Shown in pieces: positions 1 to 12,450 of a stretch of 64,000 nt of DNA. Numbering within the stretch: the first letter of the stretch is position 1; every line of letters begins with the position of its first letter. The notes beneath the pieces are model-generated. The model did not search any database. It saw nothing but the letters and a program-made list of their open reading frames with translations, and was not told where the DNA came from. The DNA comes from Limnephilus marmoratus (lineage: Eukaryota; Arthropoda; Insecta; Trichoptera; Limnephilidae): the NCBI GenBank assembly GCA_917880885.1, contig OU862927.1, positions 38,901,571-38,965,570 of the forward strand, given 5' to 3'. A program made the position numbers and the translations under genes.

Positions 1-148
1 ATTATCATTGTGAAATATTTCGGAATTGGATATATCGATCACCAATGGTTTCGATTGTGCCATCACTACACCTAACTCTAAAACCATAGATAAAATAATC
101 AATTCGCATATTTTTTCTGAAGTTGACGTTTCCCGAATAATTTTCATA

Positions 149-3100
149 ATGTTGAAGCAATTTGCTAATATCTCCATAAATCAAGTCAGAAATTATGCGT
201 TTAAAAGTAATTTGAAAATAAAATGGATACGTCCAGAGAAAATATCCTGTGTCAAACCCTTAAAAAGTGGAGACTTGGAATCTATGCCGGAAAGATCTAA
301 TGAAGATATTATATTAAGTTTTAGAGACTCAAAAGAACTTGAAACGTACGTATTAGATAATTTAATTTGCATTTTATATTAAAAGCTTCGGTTCAGTAGT
401 TTTCTTATCGTATAAGTGATTATCTCGCCACAAATATTCGATAATAAGTGAGGTTATGTACATGTTGCTATTCTTGTTTTGCCATTTTGGAATATTTCAC
501 TGCGGTAATTTGTCCAAAATTATCAGCAAGAATAACACTATGATGGCACGCAAGTAGATGGAGGAAGTAGTCGGCGACACTCCAGAAATATACGGCACGA
601 TCAGGAGAATCAGATACTCGATTAATTTCACGTTAAAAGTCGTATGTAACCATGAACTTAAATGCCCTGGACAAAATTGGAGATTAAAACTGCGTATGAA
701 AAATGCATATACCTACATTATATTTATTAATTTTATACAAAACCGGGACCAGCTCATTTTACACTAAAAAAAATAAATTTTTACCCCAGTAGATAGGTAA
801 TAATTAGATGTAATCAATTCCGTGAGCGGAAATTGAAAAAAAATGTATATTATCGTTAATTTCTTAAATTTAAAAATACGAAAATGTCATTTTTCAAAGT
901 GCAAAAGCGGTAATATGCACTTTTTCACGAAAAAACACTTTGCAGAAGTTGAATAATTGTTAGAATTACGTATTTCGGAAACTTTTTGCATTGGGGGAGG
1001 CGGAAAATGATGCATTTTAAATTTCAATTGCGTAAAATCAAAATTCACTTCGCGTCTTCGAAACTGACATGGCGCGGCCGATCTGTCACACAAGCCCGCT
1101 AGACAAACCCTGCGTAGCCAGACAAACCATTTAAAAACGTAGGCTGTTTTTTGAAGTTAAGATAATATTCACAAGCCCGCTAGACAAACCCTGCGTAGCC
1201 AGACAAACCATTTAAAAACGTAGGCTGTTTTTTAAAGTAAAGATAACAACATGGAAGTCATTGAAAAATGACATTTTCGTATTTTTAAATTTAAGAAATT
1301 GACGATAATATACATTATTTTCAATTTCCGCTCACGGAATTAATTACATATAATTATTACCTATCTACTGGGGTATATATTTATTTATTTTTGTCCAAAA
1401 TGAGCTGGTCCCGGCTTTGTATAAATTTACCTTATATTTAACAACAAAGTCAGTTGGCATCAAATAACCACAAAAAAAATCGCTTTGCATGCAAATCATT
1501 TCAAAGGTTTGTCGTGGAAGAGCTTGTTAGATTCAAGGTATAGCAGAAGAGAAGTTTGAATGGCTCTGAAGCAAGGAGTGTTGCCAAGGCAGAGAGTTGT
1601 GTGGCATTCCAACTTCTACCCCTACCGAGAAATGGTGTATCAGTTTATAACACTATGATTACTATTTCAGAGCTGACGAGTCTGTGAGAAAGCTGTGTTC
1701 GATTGGTCACCATGGACACAAATATTCGTACCAACTCATGAAAAAAGAATTAGTGGAGAGGGTCAAACGCCATCAATATGACGAGAACTCCCATGAAGTG
1801 ATAAGTAAGATATCTTTTTATGCAAACAATCAACAACTTTACACAATCATAACACAGTATGGTTAAAAGTCACTCTTATTATTATTAATAATATTGTTTG
1901 ACAAAAACTCATGGTTGTGTCATCAATATCTTGCAATACACTGAAGGCAGACAATTTTATTTATTTATTTATTTATTTATTTTTTTTTTTTTATTTAAGG
2001 AGAAAATACAGATACAGATGTCAATTGACAAGAATATATAAAACAATTAAAAGAGAATTCACCTGCATCCAAACTATTTCTCACTAATTAACATTAACAG
2101 CAGATGAAACTATTTCTCACGAATTAACATTAACAGCAGATGAAAACATATGCAAATTTTTTTACTTTTAAATACTGAAAAGAGTATATGAAAGGAGAAT
2201 ATACATAAGAATATTATTTTACAAAATAGAGAGATGGAAAAAAAAATGTGCGCAATATCCTTATAAAGTTTACAGATTATTTTTGAAATTTTGATGGTAA
2301 GACCAAAAATATATAGATAAAAAATAATGTCATACATAAATTTAAAAAAAGAGAGGTAGTTAAAATTATAAACCAAGTAATGTCTAAGTTATTTGATAGC
2401 CTATTGTAGGTGCCTGTTCATGCAGACAGCTCTAGGGGTCCAGAAGTAGAAAGTCATTTAAAAAAAATTGATATAATTTATAATTATATAAAATTAATAT
2501 CAAATTAAATATGATATTATTCATTAGGAGTTTGAGAGTCCAATTACATTTAATATTGTAAATTATTTCATGCGACAAGCGTGCAATACGCAAAATCAAC
2601 CTATGTTTATCAAACCATCTCTTTCAAACGCATAATATTCATCATGCTCTCTTCCGCATGGTAATGACCCAAACTGTCTTCAGAATCCGAAAACATTTTT
2701 ACTAGGCGGCATAGTGCCATCTCGTTTATTGTATGGCGCTAAAGAGACAGAAGACATGATACTGGGACATTTGATAAATTGACCGAGCTAATCATAGTGA
2801 GTGGGAAAGAAAGCTTCCATTTAAGACGTTAAATGTCACTACTTGCTGCTGCCGGCTATCTCACAGTGCATTTAAAATAAATTAGAATAATACCAGTTGT
2901 TTTGATTAGCATAATATTTCACAATATTATGTTTTACGGTCATCTTATAATTTTTTTTTTTTTTTTTTAATGACAATATAAAGATAACGTAAAATTACAA
3001 AATAAGTCAAAATACCAATATAGTGGTTTGTTTACAGTCCTCCTCACTAGGTATTCCTGTTCCGAGGCGGACTGTATGTTGCTGAATGGGTGTAGATTTT

Positions 3101-6100
3101 AATTTTGGGAGGTTTTTGACCAATTGACCTGAAGGATGGACTGCCACTGTGTTCATGGTCCTGAACATTTTTCTCCAGTGCCACATTTCGATAAAACTAT
3201 TTTATGATCATTTATACTTTATTTATTGTTTCAGTTGCTGCTATGACAGCGAAAATAAGACACTTTCAAAGGAATTTAGAAGTAAATCCCAGAGAGAAAA
3301 CAGCTAAGGTAAGTTTAAACCAATGTTTGTGTGAATATAACACAAGAATTCTAACCGCTCTTAACCTCAATACATCCCAAAACACGTAATCACGTTATAC
3401 TTTCATAAGACCAAAAACGTCCTGAGCGACCTTACATTTTAAAAGCTATATTTACGCGCAAAACTGAGGCTTCTGAATTGTGAGGTGCGAATATATTGAA
3501 CCAAGCAGACGGGTTAACCGTGCAGAGCCAGTGGAACTATGACATTATTGGGGTATAATTAGGCTGAAGGGAATGAGATATAGAAGAGGCATGTGGGGAA
3601 GTTAAGTTAGTTCCTATGTTCCCGATGGTTATCTCCATATAATTAACTAACCATCACGCCGTTTGGCAGGGGTAGGCAGAGAGGACGGACCGCCAAACAA
3701 CTCGGTCCTGGCACACACTCCTTGCCTCGTTCATATTCTTACATTGTCTCATTATTCTGGCCCTTGACATGGCCCGACTCACTTGAATGTGCCATTGTCT
3801 CTGTGTAGACTGTTTATCTCCAGGCTTGCAGAACTAACTTGCCAATGGTCATGCCAGTTAGGAGAGCTGTATTGTTGTTAAAGAGAATCACTTCGAATAT
3901 CGATATATTTAACATCAATGATGCACAATTTATACAGCAAGCTTTGTTGCTGTTAGTTTAAATCTTCTTATCTAAAATATTTTATACATACTCTCTTTTA
4001 AAAACGCTTTGAAATTTTAATTTTGTACTGTTTTTAAAATGAATTAATTAAATTGAATTAGAAGTGCCCGACTATCTAGATATGGTAACCAAACATGACT
4101 TAGTCATTTCAAGCAAAGTTTCGATTCAGAATGGTGGTTTTTCACCAGCGCGACGCTGAGAGAATCTATTACTCTGTCGCCATTCAAATTGTATACTAAA
4201 CATGGGAGATTTTTTAAATTTAAAAGTGAATATATTTTGGGGTTATAAACTGTGTTTCGTACCGATGTCTGGAATCCATTATGAGAGAGAGCTAGCTCTT
4301 TCGCCCTTTTTGTTACCGTTTGGTGCGCGTTTATTCCCTACAATAAGGAACTCCAGTGAAAAATATTATGGCTCTAGCCTTTTCCACGCGATCGTAACAA
4401 CAGTTGATACGGCAAAAGCCATGCCTCACACGCGCCCGTATCAGCCCTTGTTACGCTAACTTCGACTGCCGATATAACAGCGCTACTATGTCACAGTATT
4501 TTTTCCCGCTCGCTAGGATATTCGTGTAACTATCACGATGCTGACATATTCAGGCATATTTCGAAAGTAAAATTTTTTTTCGTAAAAAACATCTATAATC
4601 AAGTGAATGTGTCCTCGTGCCTCGTGGTACTTGAAATATGACATATACATACCGCGTATGGGTATTGAAAAAACAGAGTAGATCAACGCGGGTAAAAAGT
4701 TAAAAAAATATGTTCATATAGACCAATAAACGCTGATTCTGAATATATAAGTTTTATTTCATAATATTAAGCGTAGAGTTCTTAAAAAAATATTAAAAAG
4801 TGCATTATTAAACCTCTCGTCAAAACACACTGTAAAGTTGGTATTACTGAAATGTTTAGTGCTGACGTCACGCGTCACCAGTCATTGTATTGAAATTTTG
4901 ATTATGTAGGTATGACAAAAGCCATCGGTATTAACAACATTTCATGTTATTCTTTATTTCATACTGTTTATAGAGATTTGGTTGATGTGTTTATTGAAAC
5001 AATATTTAAGCCTAAATAATTCATTATCAAGAAAATAGAGGTATCTCTATTAGTTTATCTCTATTATTTAAAATATTGTAAAACTACTGCACAAAAAAAA
5101 AATAGTAATGCTTCTTCTAGGGAGAATACTTCGAACAACGGAACAACAGATTTCAAAATGGCGGCAGTAGATCAGCTGATTGCCTAATCCTATACTAATT
5201 TTTCAGCAGTGATGACGTCACACGATTTACCATATTTCCGGTGGTTTTCGGGGGGTCTAGAAAAATTAAAACTTTGAAAATTATTTTAACTATTAAAACT
5301 ATTAAAACTAACTAAAAAATTGGACTGGAGTTCTCTATTGCCCTTTTATTTGACTTGCCACACTTTCTTAATTATTCTAATATACTTACTTATAATACTG
5401 TGATAATTGTTACACTTTGTTTAAAGAGTACTGTTTGGAATGTTTCCAGGTTTTGTGTAAGGAATTGATAGACAAGAGGAAAAAGTTTCTTAAGTTTCTG
5501 AGGAGATGGGACTACAAACGATTTGAATGGATTTTGGAGAGATTATCCCTCGAGTACAAAGCACCTGCAAGGTAACATTATATTGTGCCCCCTGTTTATA
5601 AATAATTTATAAATGTTATTGTCACCTCACTTTTTTTGTCATTTCATGTTAAAAATAATTAGTAAAAAATTCACAAAATTTCATATATTTTTCTCAAATT
5701 GCATTTGGAAACTTTGGTTTCATGTATGTGTACATTTTAATTCTTCTGTGGGGATAACTTTTAGATTTGAATATAAAGCATTTGCTTTTCTCTTTCTAAC
5801 ACCGTTTTAACATTTCTCACCATGAGAGTAAAGCGTCGATGACACGGGGCGAGTTTACAAGCTACTATCTGGGAAATTCACTATCTGTTAGTAAACTCGC
5901 CCAGTGTATTCGTGTTACTTGCTAACTAGCAGTGACTAGCAGATTGTTGACAATCTACGAAAAAAAGTTGAAAGGTCGTCAACTTTACTCGCCTACACGC
6001 TTGCTCGTGATTGGTTTATTTATGTTTCCAACATGGCTTCCAATAAACAGCTGATTTCGACTGTCAAACATCTGAAGAATTATTTCACGCAGGCATCGTT

Positions 6101-7256
6101 ATTCTTGTTACTGGCGCTAGCAGCGGCCTCAGTTTCCTACGCTTCTGAGCGAGTGGACAGTTTTGTGTGTCATCATGACAATCTCACTCGCCGATTTACT
6201 CGCTTTTAAACTTAGTAGATAGTAGCTTGTAAACTCGCCCGGTGTCATCGACGCTTAAGGGAGACAACGATTGCTTTAAGACCTGTATGAGCTGTTCCCA
6301 GCCAAATTAGCCTGTGGTTAAGACAAAATCCGTCTTATGCCAGAAGGCGTCCGTCGTGCATTGTCAGCTTTCAAATTTCTGTGGATTTCAATGCCTGTCG
6401 TGTGTTGATGTCAGTTGGTGTGGATTAATTACTATTTAAAAACACAATTTACTATTTATTAAAACTACTTATATGTGAACCTAAAAGACTTTCATAACTG
6501 ACTTGATGTTTGTATGCGATGATATTCGATTTGCAAATAGTCCCTGACATCTCTTAACGAGGATTATGCGACAAACGTGTCATCATCTCAGTGTTAGCTT
6601 AACTACTTTTAGTGTCTTAAAACTAGCGCGGTATTTAGCTTAATAGCGTGATACGGAATACCACATTTAAGAAAACTGTCACAATGTGTCGTGAATGACC
6701 CTTTAGGCTGTCACAATATACTTCAAATCGCCCTCCTGGCTAGAAATAACCTGACAATATTTAACAGTCAGTACCCAAAAAAATCACTTTGTAGTCTGCT
6801 AAAGTAAGAGCTGAGTAGGTAGAAACAAAGGCGTGGTGTCACTGTGTGTAGATGTGTTGCAAGTATGGTGAATATAGTTGGGACACACACAATGTGCCTA
6901 TGGTTTTATATTAATTAATAATAGATCATGGCCCATATCATCGCTTATATCAAAGTTAATTTATGGATTGTGTTGCTCTTCATGTGTGTAATGAGCCCCA
7001 TTTTTTTTTTAGTTTCTTCCACTGGATTACGAGGAAAGAGTCCCTAACCAAGCTGACAGATATCCACTGCGAGGAGATAAAGAAGAAGAAGATGGAGGAA
7101 TACAAGGCGGTGCTGATAGCGCAGCGGGAGAAGCTGCTGAAGGAATTCCAGTTGGACCTCAGTGACGAGGACCACCAGGCCATGTTCCAGAAACTGACCG
7201 TTGAAACTCAGCAACGTCTCACCAGTCAAAATGCAATTCAAGAAAAGCAAACTTAA
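149..7256 (+). CDS. mRpS15: Mitochondrial ribosomal protein S15 (bonsai), five exons
   Basis: Component of the small subunit of the mitochondrial ribosome (uS15 family). Coding exons: 149-345, 1671-1804, 3235-3308, 5450-5571, 7013-7256. All junctions are GT-AG, phases agree, and the sum is 771 nt (256 aa plus stop). The start at 149 (MLKQFANISINQ) is chosen over the in-frame ATG at 26 because it gives a short basic/hydroxylated mitochondrial-type leader just before the conserved YAFKSNLKIKW block. Exon 1 ends in SKELET and joins ADESVRKL, as in insect bonsai proteins. The S15 core covers exons 2-4, with MTAKIRHFQ and the diagnostic RKKFLKFLRRWDYKRFEW. Exon 5 begins near ITRKESLTKLTD and is a charged, helical C-terminal extension typical of the animal mitochondrial protein. 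The introns hold a foldback element, a Harbinger-like element and other repeats. Seen: motifs and splice sites. Family knowledge: function. Very likely intact. Confidence 0.94.
732..1427. mobile_element. Long foldback element in mRpS15 intron 1
   Basis: About 160-base inverted arms: the left arm begins near TTTATACAAAACCGGGACC and the right arm ends in the complement near GGTCCCGGCTTTGTATAAA. Both arms contain CCGTGAGCGGAAATTG-type sequence and a stretch ending in AAAATGTCATTTTTC. The loop holds an 81-base direct duplication. No coding capacity was seen, so this is a non-autonomous foldback DNA element. Its superfamily is unresolved because I found no clear target duplication. Confidence 0.7.
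1090..1250. repeat. Two tandem copies of an 81-bp unit
   Basis: The unit starting ACAAGCCCGCTAGACAAACC occurs twice head to tail (1090 and 1171) with only a few differences. It forms the loop of the foldback element in mRpS15 intron 1. Confidence 0.85.
4720..5360 (+). repeat. Dispersed ~640-bp repeat, copy 1 (mRpS15 intron 3)
   Basis: The sequence from AATAAACGCTGATTCTGAAT to TTGGACTGGAGTTCTCTAT recurs in reverse orientation at 52765-53400. Shared internal blocks include CAAAATGGCGGCAGTAGATC and GTGGTTTTCGGGGG(T)CT. No open reading frame is conserved. Probably a non-autonomous transposon, class unknown. Confidence 0.7.
5832..6255. mobile_element. Harbinger-like MITE, copy 1 (AGCGTCGATGACAC termini)
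   Basis: A 424-bp element in mRpS15 intron 4. Its inverted termini start AGCGTCGATGACAC and continue GGCGAGTTTACAAGCTACTA for about 40 bases on each side. It is flanked by TAA on both sides (5829-5831 and 6256-6258). The 3-bp TAA duplication is the PIF/Harbinger signature. No transposase is present. Further copies lie at 33340-33756 and 38250-38662. Confidence 0.85.
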
Positions 7257-7290
7257 TTTTATTGTATCGGCATTTTATAGATAAATAGTT

Positions 7291-7315
7291 AATAAATTAT
7301 ATTTAAAATAATAAA
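7291..7315 (+). promoter_or_regulatory. Polyadenylation signals of mRpS15
   Basis: Two AATAAA hexamers (7291-7296 and 7310-7315) lie 35-60 bases after the mRpS15 stop codon, a suitable place for 3' end formation. Confidence 0.6.
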
Positions 7316-7375
7316 CAAATTGAATTTTCATTGACACCCTGTCATGCTGTTTCTCCTATATTTTTTTCTCAAATA

Positions 7376-8290
7376 TGAAATCTTTTCAGGTGTTTGCTTG
7401 GAACTATGGGGAATATGGCATGCCCAATTGGGGTATATTGTGAGGTTGAAGAAAGCGGGAGTTGAGAAATGCTACTTCTAGTGAAATTGGTCAAAAGTTT
7501 TTGAAGTGAAAACTTCTTTGGCACTGTTGTAATTGAAACTCGGTGAAACAAAAAACAACACTGAAAAGAGACATATACATCTATAGCAGGGTTTCCCAAC
7601 CAGTGGTCCGCAAGAATAAATAGGTCAATAAACGAGCCAGCAAAAAAAATCAGGACAATATTCAGTTTATCATTATTGTACCTTGTGGTCAGTGCTATCC
7701 CGTTCTACCCCTCCGTTGTGGTAAATATTCTGCTAGAACCCGTCCTATCCTATCCCATTACACCCCTCCTGTTGTGCTAGCCGTCCCGGGTGCCACCCAT
7801 GCTAGCCTACGCCACTGACCACAAGCAGTGGCTTAGGCCAGCTAAGACGGATAGGGCGGATAACGTGGTGTCACCTCGCCCCATTAAAGTTGACAAAACA
7901 CCAAAAACTTGGTCCATGTGAACCGCACACTTGTATTTTTTTTCTTGGTTAAAGCCATTTCAAGCAATGCTTCAATTCTAAGTGGTTTACTTACGGCTGG
8001 CTGTGGTCGAGGGGTAAGGCTCTTGATTCACAATCTGGAGGTTGCGGGATCGAATCCCGGTGTGCGTATATAAATTCTATCAGTCTCACTGGCTCCAGAC
8101 GTGAGCAGCTGGGACTCTGGTGAGGTACTCCATAAAAAAAAAACCTTGTCAGCATACTGTTCCTTCTCTTTTTTTAACGTGATACCTCATGAGAGTTTCA
8201 GCTGCCCGAAGCCAGTGGGACTATAACATATATGAATGGTTAAGGAAGTAGGTGAGGAAAAGTAGGATGGGAAGTACCAGTGGCTGTCGG
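7376..8290. repeat. SINE-like repeats with a tRNA-derived head
   Basis: At 7990-8066 a tRNA-like head shows an A-box-like TGGTCGAGGGGTAAGGC and a B-box-like GGGATCGAATCCC. It is followed by a body containing AGCAGCTGGGACTCTGGTG and AGCCAGTGGGACTATAACAT. A related body fragment with CCCAATTGGGGTAT is at 7376-7480. A hAT-like end, CAGGGTTTCCCAACCAGTGG, starts near 7583. Relatives of the body occur at 22176-22340, 28228-28400, 55388-55545 and 61672-61830. No protein gene was seen here. Confidence 0.6.
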
Positions 8291-9089
8291 TGACTTTTTG
8301 TATGAGGGATGCTGAAATATATACCTAATATCTAATATAAAAATCTATAGACTAGCCCACAAACAAGATGCGATTACTGAAAAAAATAGTATGTCAAATT
8401 AGTTTTATCCTTTATATTTCACATCAATTATTACAGATCTAAAATTAAATTAATTAAACCCGCATCAATTGGCTTCAGTAATTCAAAATTCAAGCCAAAC
8501 TGTCAAAATAGGCATGCGAACAAATCTCTAAAATGTACTGAATTAATTCACGCATTTTGGTTATGCCATTCTGTGCACTATGCCTTCGCGCATTAAAGTC
8601 ATTTTTTGCGCGTTGGATGCTCCTATCTAATGCGTATCCGGCGTCAGACGAAACTAGGCACGCAGAACTAATATATAGAACAAATATATCATTTTTTCGA
8701 ATGAAGCAGAGATTGTTCAGAGAATCCACATTGTTCCTGAATCCTGTTGCTAGTGTTACACACGAGCATCGAAAATGGTATTATATATGTATTTCGGCCC
8801 GGTCCGCGCATTGTTTTGTTGTTTTTGGCCTGAGGTTAGGACGGTGTCGTTAAATTGCAGTATTTATTGCTGCTTACCGTTAGAAAAAAATAAGGCCAAT
8901 TTTTTTTTTTTAATTCAGAATAAATAAATAATAATTATTATTATATTTATTATAAGCCTAGAAAGGAAGGGAAACGCAGCATCTGCAGTATGTATGGAGG
9001 GACCGCGCCTGGTAACTACCTGGCTATGTAGATCTCATCACTGAGTATGACTAAAGCCATGAAAAGGAATTTTTGATATTAGGTCCTTA

Positions 9090-9989
9090 CATATGAAATT
9101 GGCGTTTTGCCGTACTGGCAACTTTGATCTCAAATATCTTCTCTTTGGTTAGGAATTCCAAATTCAAATTTATACAGCTATTTACTCACGTATTTGTGTT
9201 TCGAAAATTATAATTCATTTGTTTTTTTTCTTTGCGTCACTTAGTTTACAAAATGGAAAACTTGAAATATCGCATTATTTACGAGCACGAGTTCCACCGT
9301 GGCACCAGTGCTGCCGAAACGGCTCGTTAATGATGTGTATGGCGACGGTGCTGCAAAAGAAAACACAGTGCGTTTTTGGTTCCAACGTTTTCGTTCTGGA
9401 AATTTCGACCTGCAGAACAAGCCCAGTGGACGGCCAGAGACCAAAGTTGATAATGAAGAATTGAAGGCTATTGTGGAAGCGGATCCATCGCAAACCACGT
9501 CCGAGTTAGCTGCAGGCTGCGGTGTTAGTGATAAAACTGTTTTAATCCTCTTGAAGCAAATTGGGAAGGCGAAAAAGCTTGAAAGGTGGGTACCTCACGA
9601 ATTGAGTGAAGCAAATCAACAAACATGCGTTAGAATGCTAGACCACACACTGCACAACAGACGACTAGCAAATTAGAGGAGCTTCAATTGGAATGTCTAA
9701 GACATCTACCGTACTCTCCGGACCTTGCCCCAACAGATTACCATTTTTTTCGAAATTTGGATAACTTCTTGCAGGGGAAAAAATTCAACTCCGATGGGGC
9801 AGTCCAACGCCTTCAAAGATTTTATTGATTCCCGTCCGAATGGTTTTTTTAGTAAAGGGATCGATGAACTACCTATAAGATGGCAAAAGTGCATAGATAG
9901 CAATGGTACATACTTTGATTAAATAAATATATTATATTTTTTTTAAATCGACTTTATGCTCCTCCCATACAAAACGCCAATTTCATATT
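9090..9989 (+). mobile_element. Internally deleted mariner element (cecropia-like)
   Basis: A 900-bp element bounded by TA on each side (9088-9089 and 9990-9991). The inverted termini share ATATGAAATTGGCGTTTTG. Full mariners are about 1.25-1.3 kb, so roughly 350-400 bases are missing. It lies in the repeat-only interval between mRpS15 and Dlish. Confidence 0.92.
9253..9922 (+). pseudogene. Broken mariner transposase
   Basis: The reading begins at 9253 with MENLKYRIIYEHEFHRG, then hits a frameshift with stops just after SAAETAR (near 9329). It resumes in another frame with NDVYGDGAAKENTVRFWF, the helix-turn-helix part with GRPETKVDNEE, and WVPHEL. After about residue 145 an internal deletion removes the segment with the first catalytic Asp. 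The sequence rejoins near YSPDLAPTDYHFF, the motif around the last catalytic Asp, then QGKKFNSD, and meets further stops. It cannot make active transposase. Homology to the mariner family is clear from the motifs; the cecropia-type assignment rests on the N-terminal wording. Confidence 0.9.
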
Positions 9990-11162
9990 TAATATTTTGG
10001 ATATTTCGATCCAGAGTCGAAGAGTTAGTCTCTCTTCAATGCAGGTCATCTCAAGTTTAGCAGGACAGTAAAAAAAAGACATTTTATCAAAAAGTTTAAT
10101 CGTATAAATGTGTAAAATATGTATAAAAAAGCAATATTCAAGTTACATTAAAATAACTAAATATAGCTCAACAGTATCATTTAGCAACAAACAGATTTCT
10201 TTCAACCATACAGAAAAAATATCTACAGGCATGAAGATGCTATCCATTATAATCATATTTAATTGGTACAATAAAAAAATATCAAAATACATATTTTCAA
10301 AAAAAAAAAACACTTTGGCTATATGTATTTTATTTACATACAGAATAATTATTATTATTCAGCAATAAGTTTAGTTTATTAATTTCATTTTGAGTTTCAT
10401 ATTCCTAAAAATAATTTTAGATTCTCGAAAAATAATAATATTATCATTGCCATTTTAAATCATTCCTATACAAAACATAATCAACTAATAATAATAATAT
10501 AATTAGATAAATATTAAAATAAAGAAATCACTAAATTACAAAAAATTGCAGTTACGGATCAGTCCAATAAGTCAGTTAATATGGTTAAAAAAAAAAATTT
10601 TTCAACATTTGTGGCATATATTTTTTTTATTAGATTTTCGGAAACAGATAATAAATTTATTAATTAAAATTATTATTTATTCTAAGTATTTCTCCGTAAT
10701 AAGTACAGAAATGTTTTTAATCATTAACAAACATTTTGGACGGAGTAATTTTTATCAACTATCTTATTAATGAAAATATAAATAAATCGTATAAATATCC
10801 AATATTGATAAATTTCCATTGTAATGTAAATAGAAATTATCCCACGTTAATTGCCCATTCATTAGGTTTTAAAATAATAGAAGAGTGGAAGAAACAATCC
10901 ACGCCTTGTTCTCATTTTCACAATAATATTATTATTTGAATACAAAAATAATATTGTATTTGAACACTGATTAGATGAACCGATAGAAATGCATTGTGGC
11001 GGTGTCTGTGTACGCGAAGTAAGCTCAATTTTATCTTACTTTCTTGAACATAATCATAATCGATTTCATTGAGCGCTTTTATAATTGACTTAAGGATTCA
11101 CGGTTACAGTACCGTGACGGCATAAAAAAGGCAATAAACTTACGTTCCTTACCACAATAATG

Positions 11163-11571
11163 GACTCCAGATACTAATATCTCAGCCTATATGTCGAATG
11201 AATATCTACAGCTCATATGTTGAACTAATGTCTACGAACTTCAGAGTGTTGACTAATATCTACAGAGCTAAGCTAAGGTCGGACGAATATTTATGACGGT
11301 CCCAGTGTTGACTAATATCTACAGAGCGTTGGTTGGACTAATCAGCTAAATGTGTCCAATAGTCCGATATTAGGGATTTTTACATAAATACTTACATAAA
11401 TTAAGTTTTTTAAACTGCATACGCAATATTACGTTATTCCAATATGCTATACATAATTGCAAATCCAACCTCTGCCAGTGCTGTAGATATTCGTCAACAC
11501 TTTGGTTCTCATAGATATTAGTTTGATTTTTTTAGTTTTTGGAATACCTGTAGATATTAGTAGACGCCTCC
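11163..11571. mobile_element. Iterated TAGATATTAGT transposon, short copy
   Basis: A 409-bp element flanked by a perfect 8-bp duplication CAATAATG (11155-11162 and 11572-11579). One end reads GACTCCAGATACTAATATCT; the complement of the other reads GGAGGCGTCTACTAATATC. Both subterminal regions are built from many spaced copies of (C)TGTAGATATTAGTC or its complement. A unique core contains ATTGCAAATCCAACCTCTGC and AAATTAAGTTTTTTAAACTG. No coding capacity. The longer relative is at 36569-37817. Confidence 0.88.
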
Positions 11572-11598
11572 CAATAATGCTGCAGCTCTTTCAAAAGA

Positions 11599-11937
11599 TG
11601 AGTTTTTTTTTTTACGTGAGCTTCACACAGGAGGCCCTGAGGAAAATAATTTCTTTCGGGGCCTATGTCATCTTTGGGGATGCTGTGTGGAGGTTTTTTT
11701 TTTAGGTAAGGAAGGAGATGAGAGTTCTGGGAAGGAAAAGGGTTTAAGGGGTGGGTAGGAAACCGGGGTTCAGTGTGCCCTGGTCATCCGCCTGCAAGAC
11801 CTAGACAAATCTCACCCCATGAACCCGGGCACCCCTGCTAAATCACCAAACTTAGTGAACCACTTGGGGAATGGCAGAAGTGTTGGTTATCCAATAAAGG
11901 TTCCTGGGACGGCGGGACCCATTCCCGCCTCCCAAAT
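11599..11937 (-). mobile_element. 5'-truncated retroelement tail with poly(A)
   Basis: On the minus strand it ends in a poly(A) run (the T run at 11598-11612). It contains CCTCAGGGCCTCCTGTGTG and CACACAGCATCCCCAAAG, the same 3' terminal block found after the LINE fragments at 47.3 and 49.9 kb. Its 5' part (the CCCAAGTGG..CACTAAG region) matches 50290-50350. The target-site words GATGAG and TTGAG flank it. Non-coding. Confidence 0.65.
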
Positions 11938-12450
11938 TGAGATACATAGTGTACGCAGGTTTCTTTCTAACAAAGGAAAAAAGTTATCATTTTCTTACAT
12001 CTCTCTCACACACCGCACCGTGACTTCTCCGTAGACAATACTACTTTCCGTGACGATAGTTTTGAAAGTATGGAAGTGAATTACAAAAATTCAGAAAAGT
12101 CAAATGTCAATGCGCTGATGGTTTTGCTTTTATTTTTAAACATATAATGCTGCAGCTCTTTCTACCACACTAAATGACAACAGTCGAAAATGAGACAAAT
12201 GGTGAACCTATGTCTGCACCACCCCCAAAGGAAACATACAATTATTATCATACATCTCCCTAACACGTATAAAGAAAATGAAACGCAATTCCTGTCGCAA
12301 AAAAAAGAGCACTTCGGAGGAAAGAGTCACGTATTTTGTGTCTCACCATTACTTGTGTAAGAAAGGTCTGCAGCATTATAGCGATAAGGAACGTATGTTT
12401 TTTGCCATCACGGTAGGTACCTAATTACAAAAGCGCACAGTGACTCATCT

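Larger units (their letters stand above)
11060..12450. mobile_element. GAGCGCTTTT-family element split by two insertions
   Basis: The outer parts (11063-11162, 11572-11598 and 11938-12450) match, in pieces, the more intact copy at 42725-43403. Shared pieces include TGAGCGCTTTTATAAT, the ACGGTTAC..ACCGTGACGGCA stretch, AATGCTGCAGCTCTTTC and CTCTCACACACCGCAC. The joins show that an iterated-motif transposon (11163-11571) and a poly(A)-tailed retroelement tail (11599-11937) inserted later. No intact gene. Confidence 0.65.

Noticed and set aside
7990..8066. tRNA gene candidates (also near 28480, 46370, 55860 and 58540)
   Set aside because: A-box and B-box-like words are present, but acceptor stems do not pair and each is followed by shared repeat bodies, so these are SINE heads.
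8490..8729. 79-codon minus-strand ORF (SIQRAKNDFNARRHSAQNG)
   Set aside because: The composition looks protein-like, but no family was recognised and no flanking exons were found; left uncalled.
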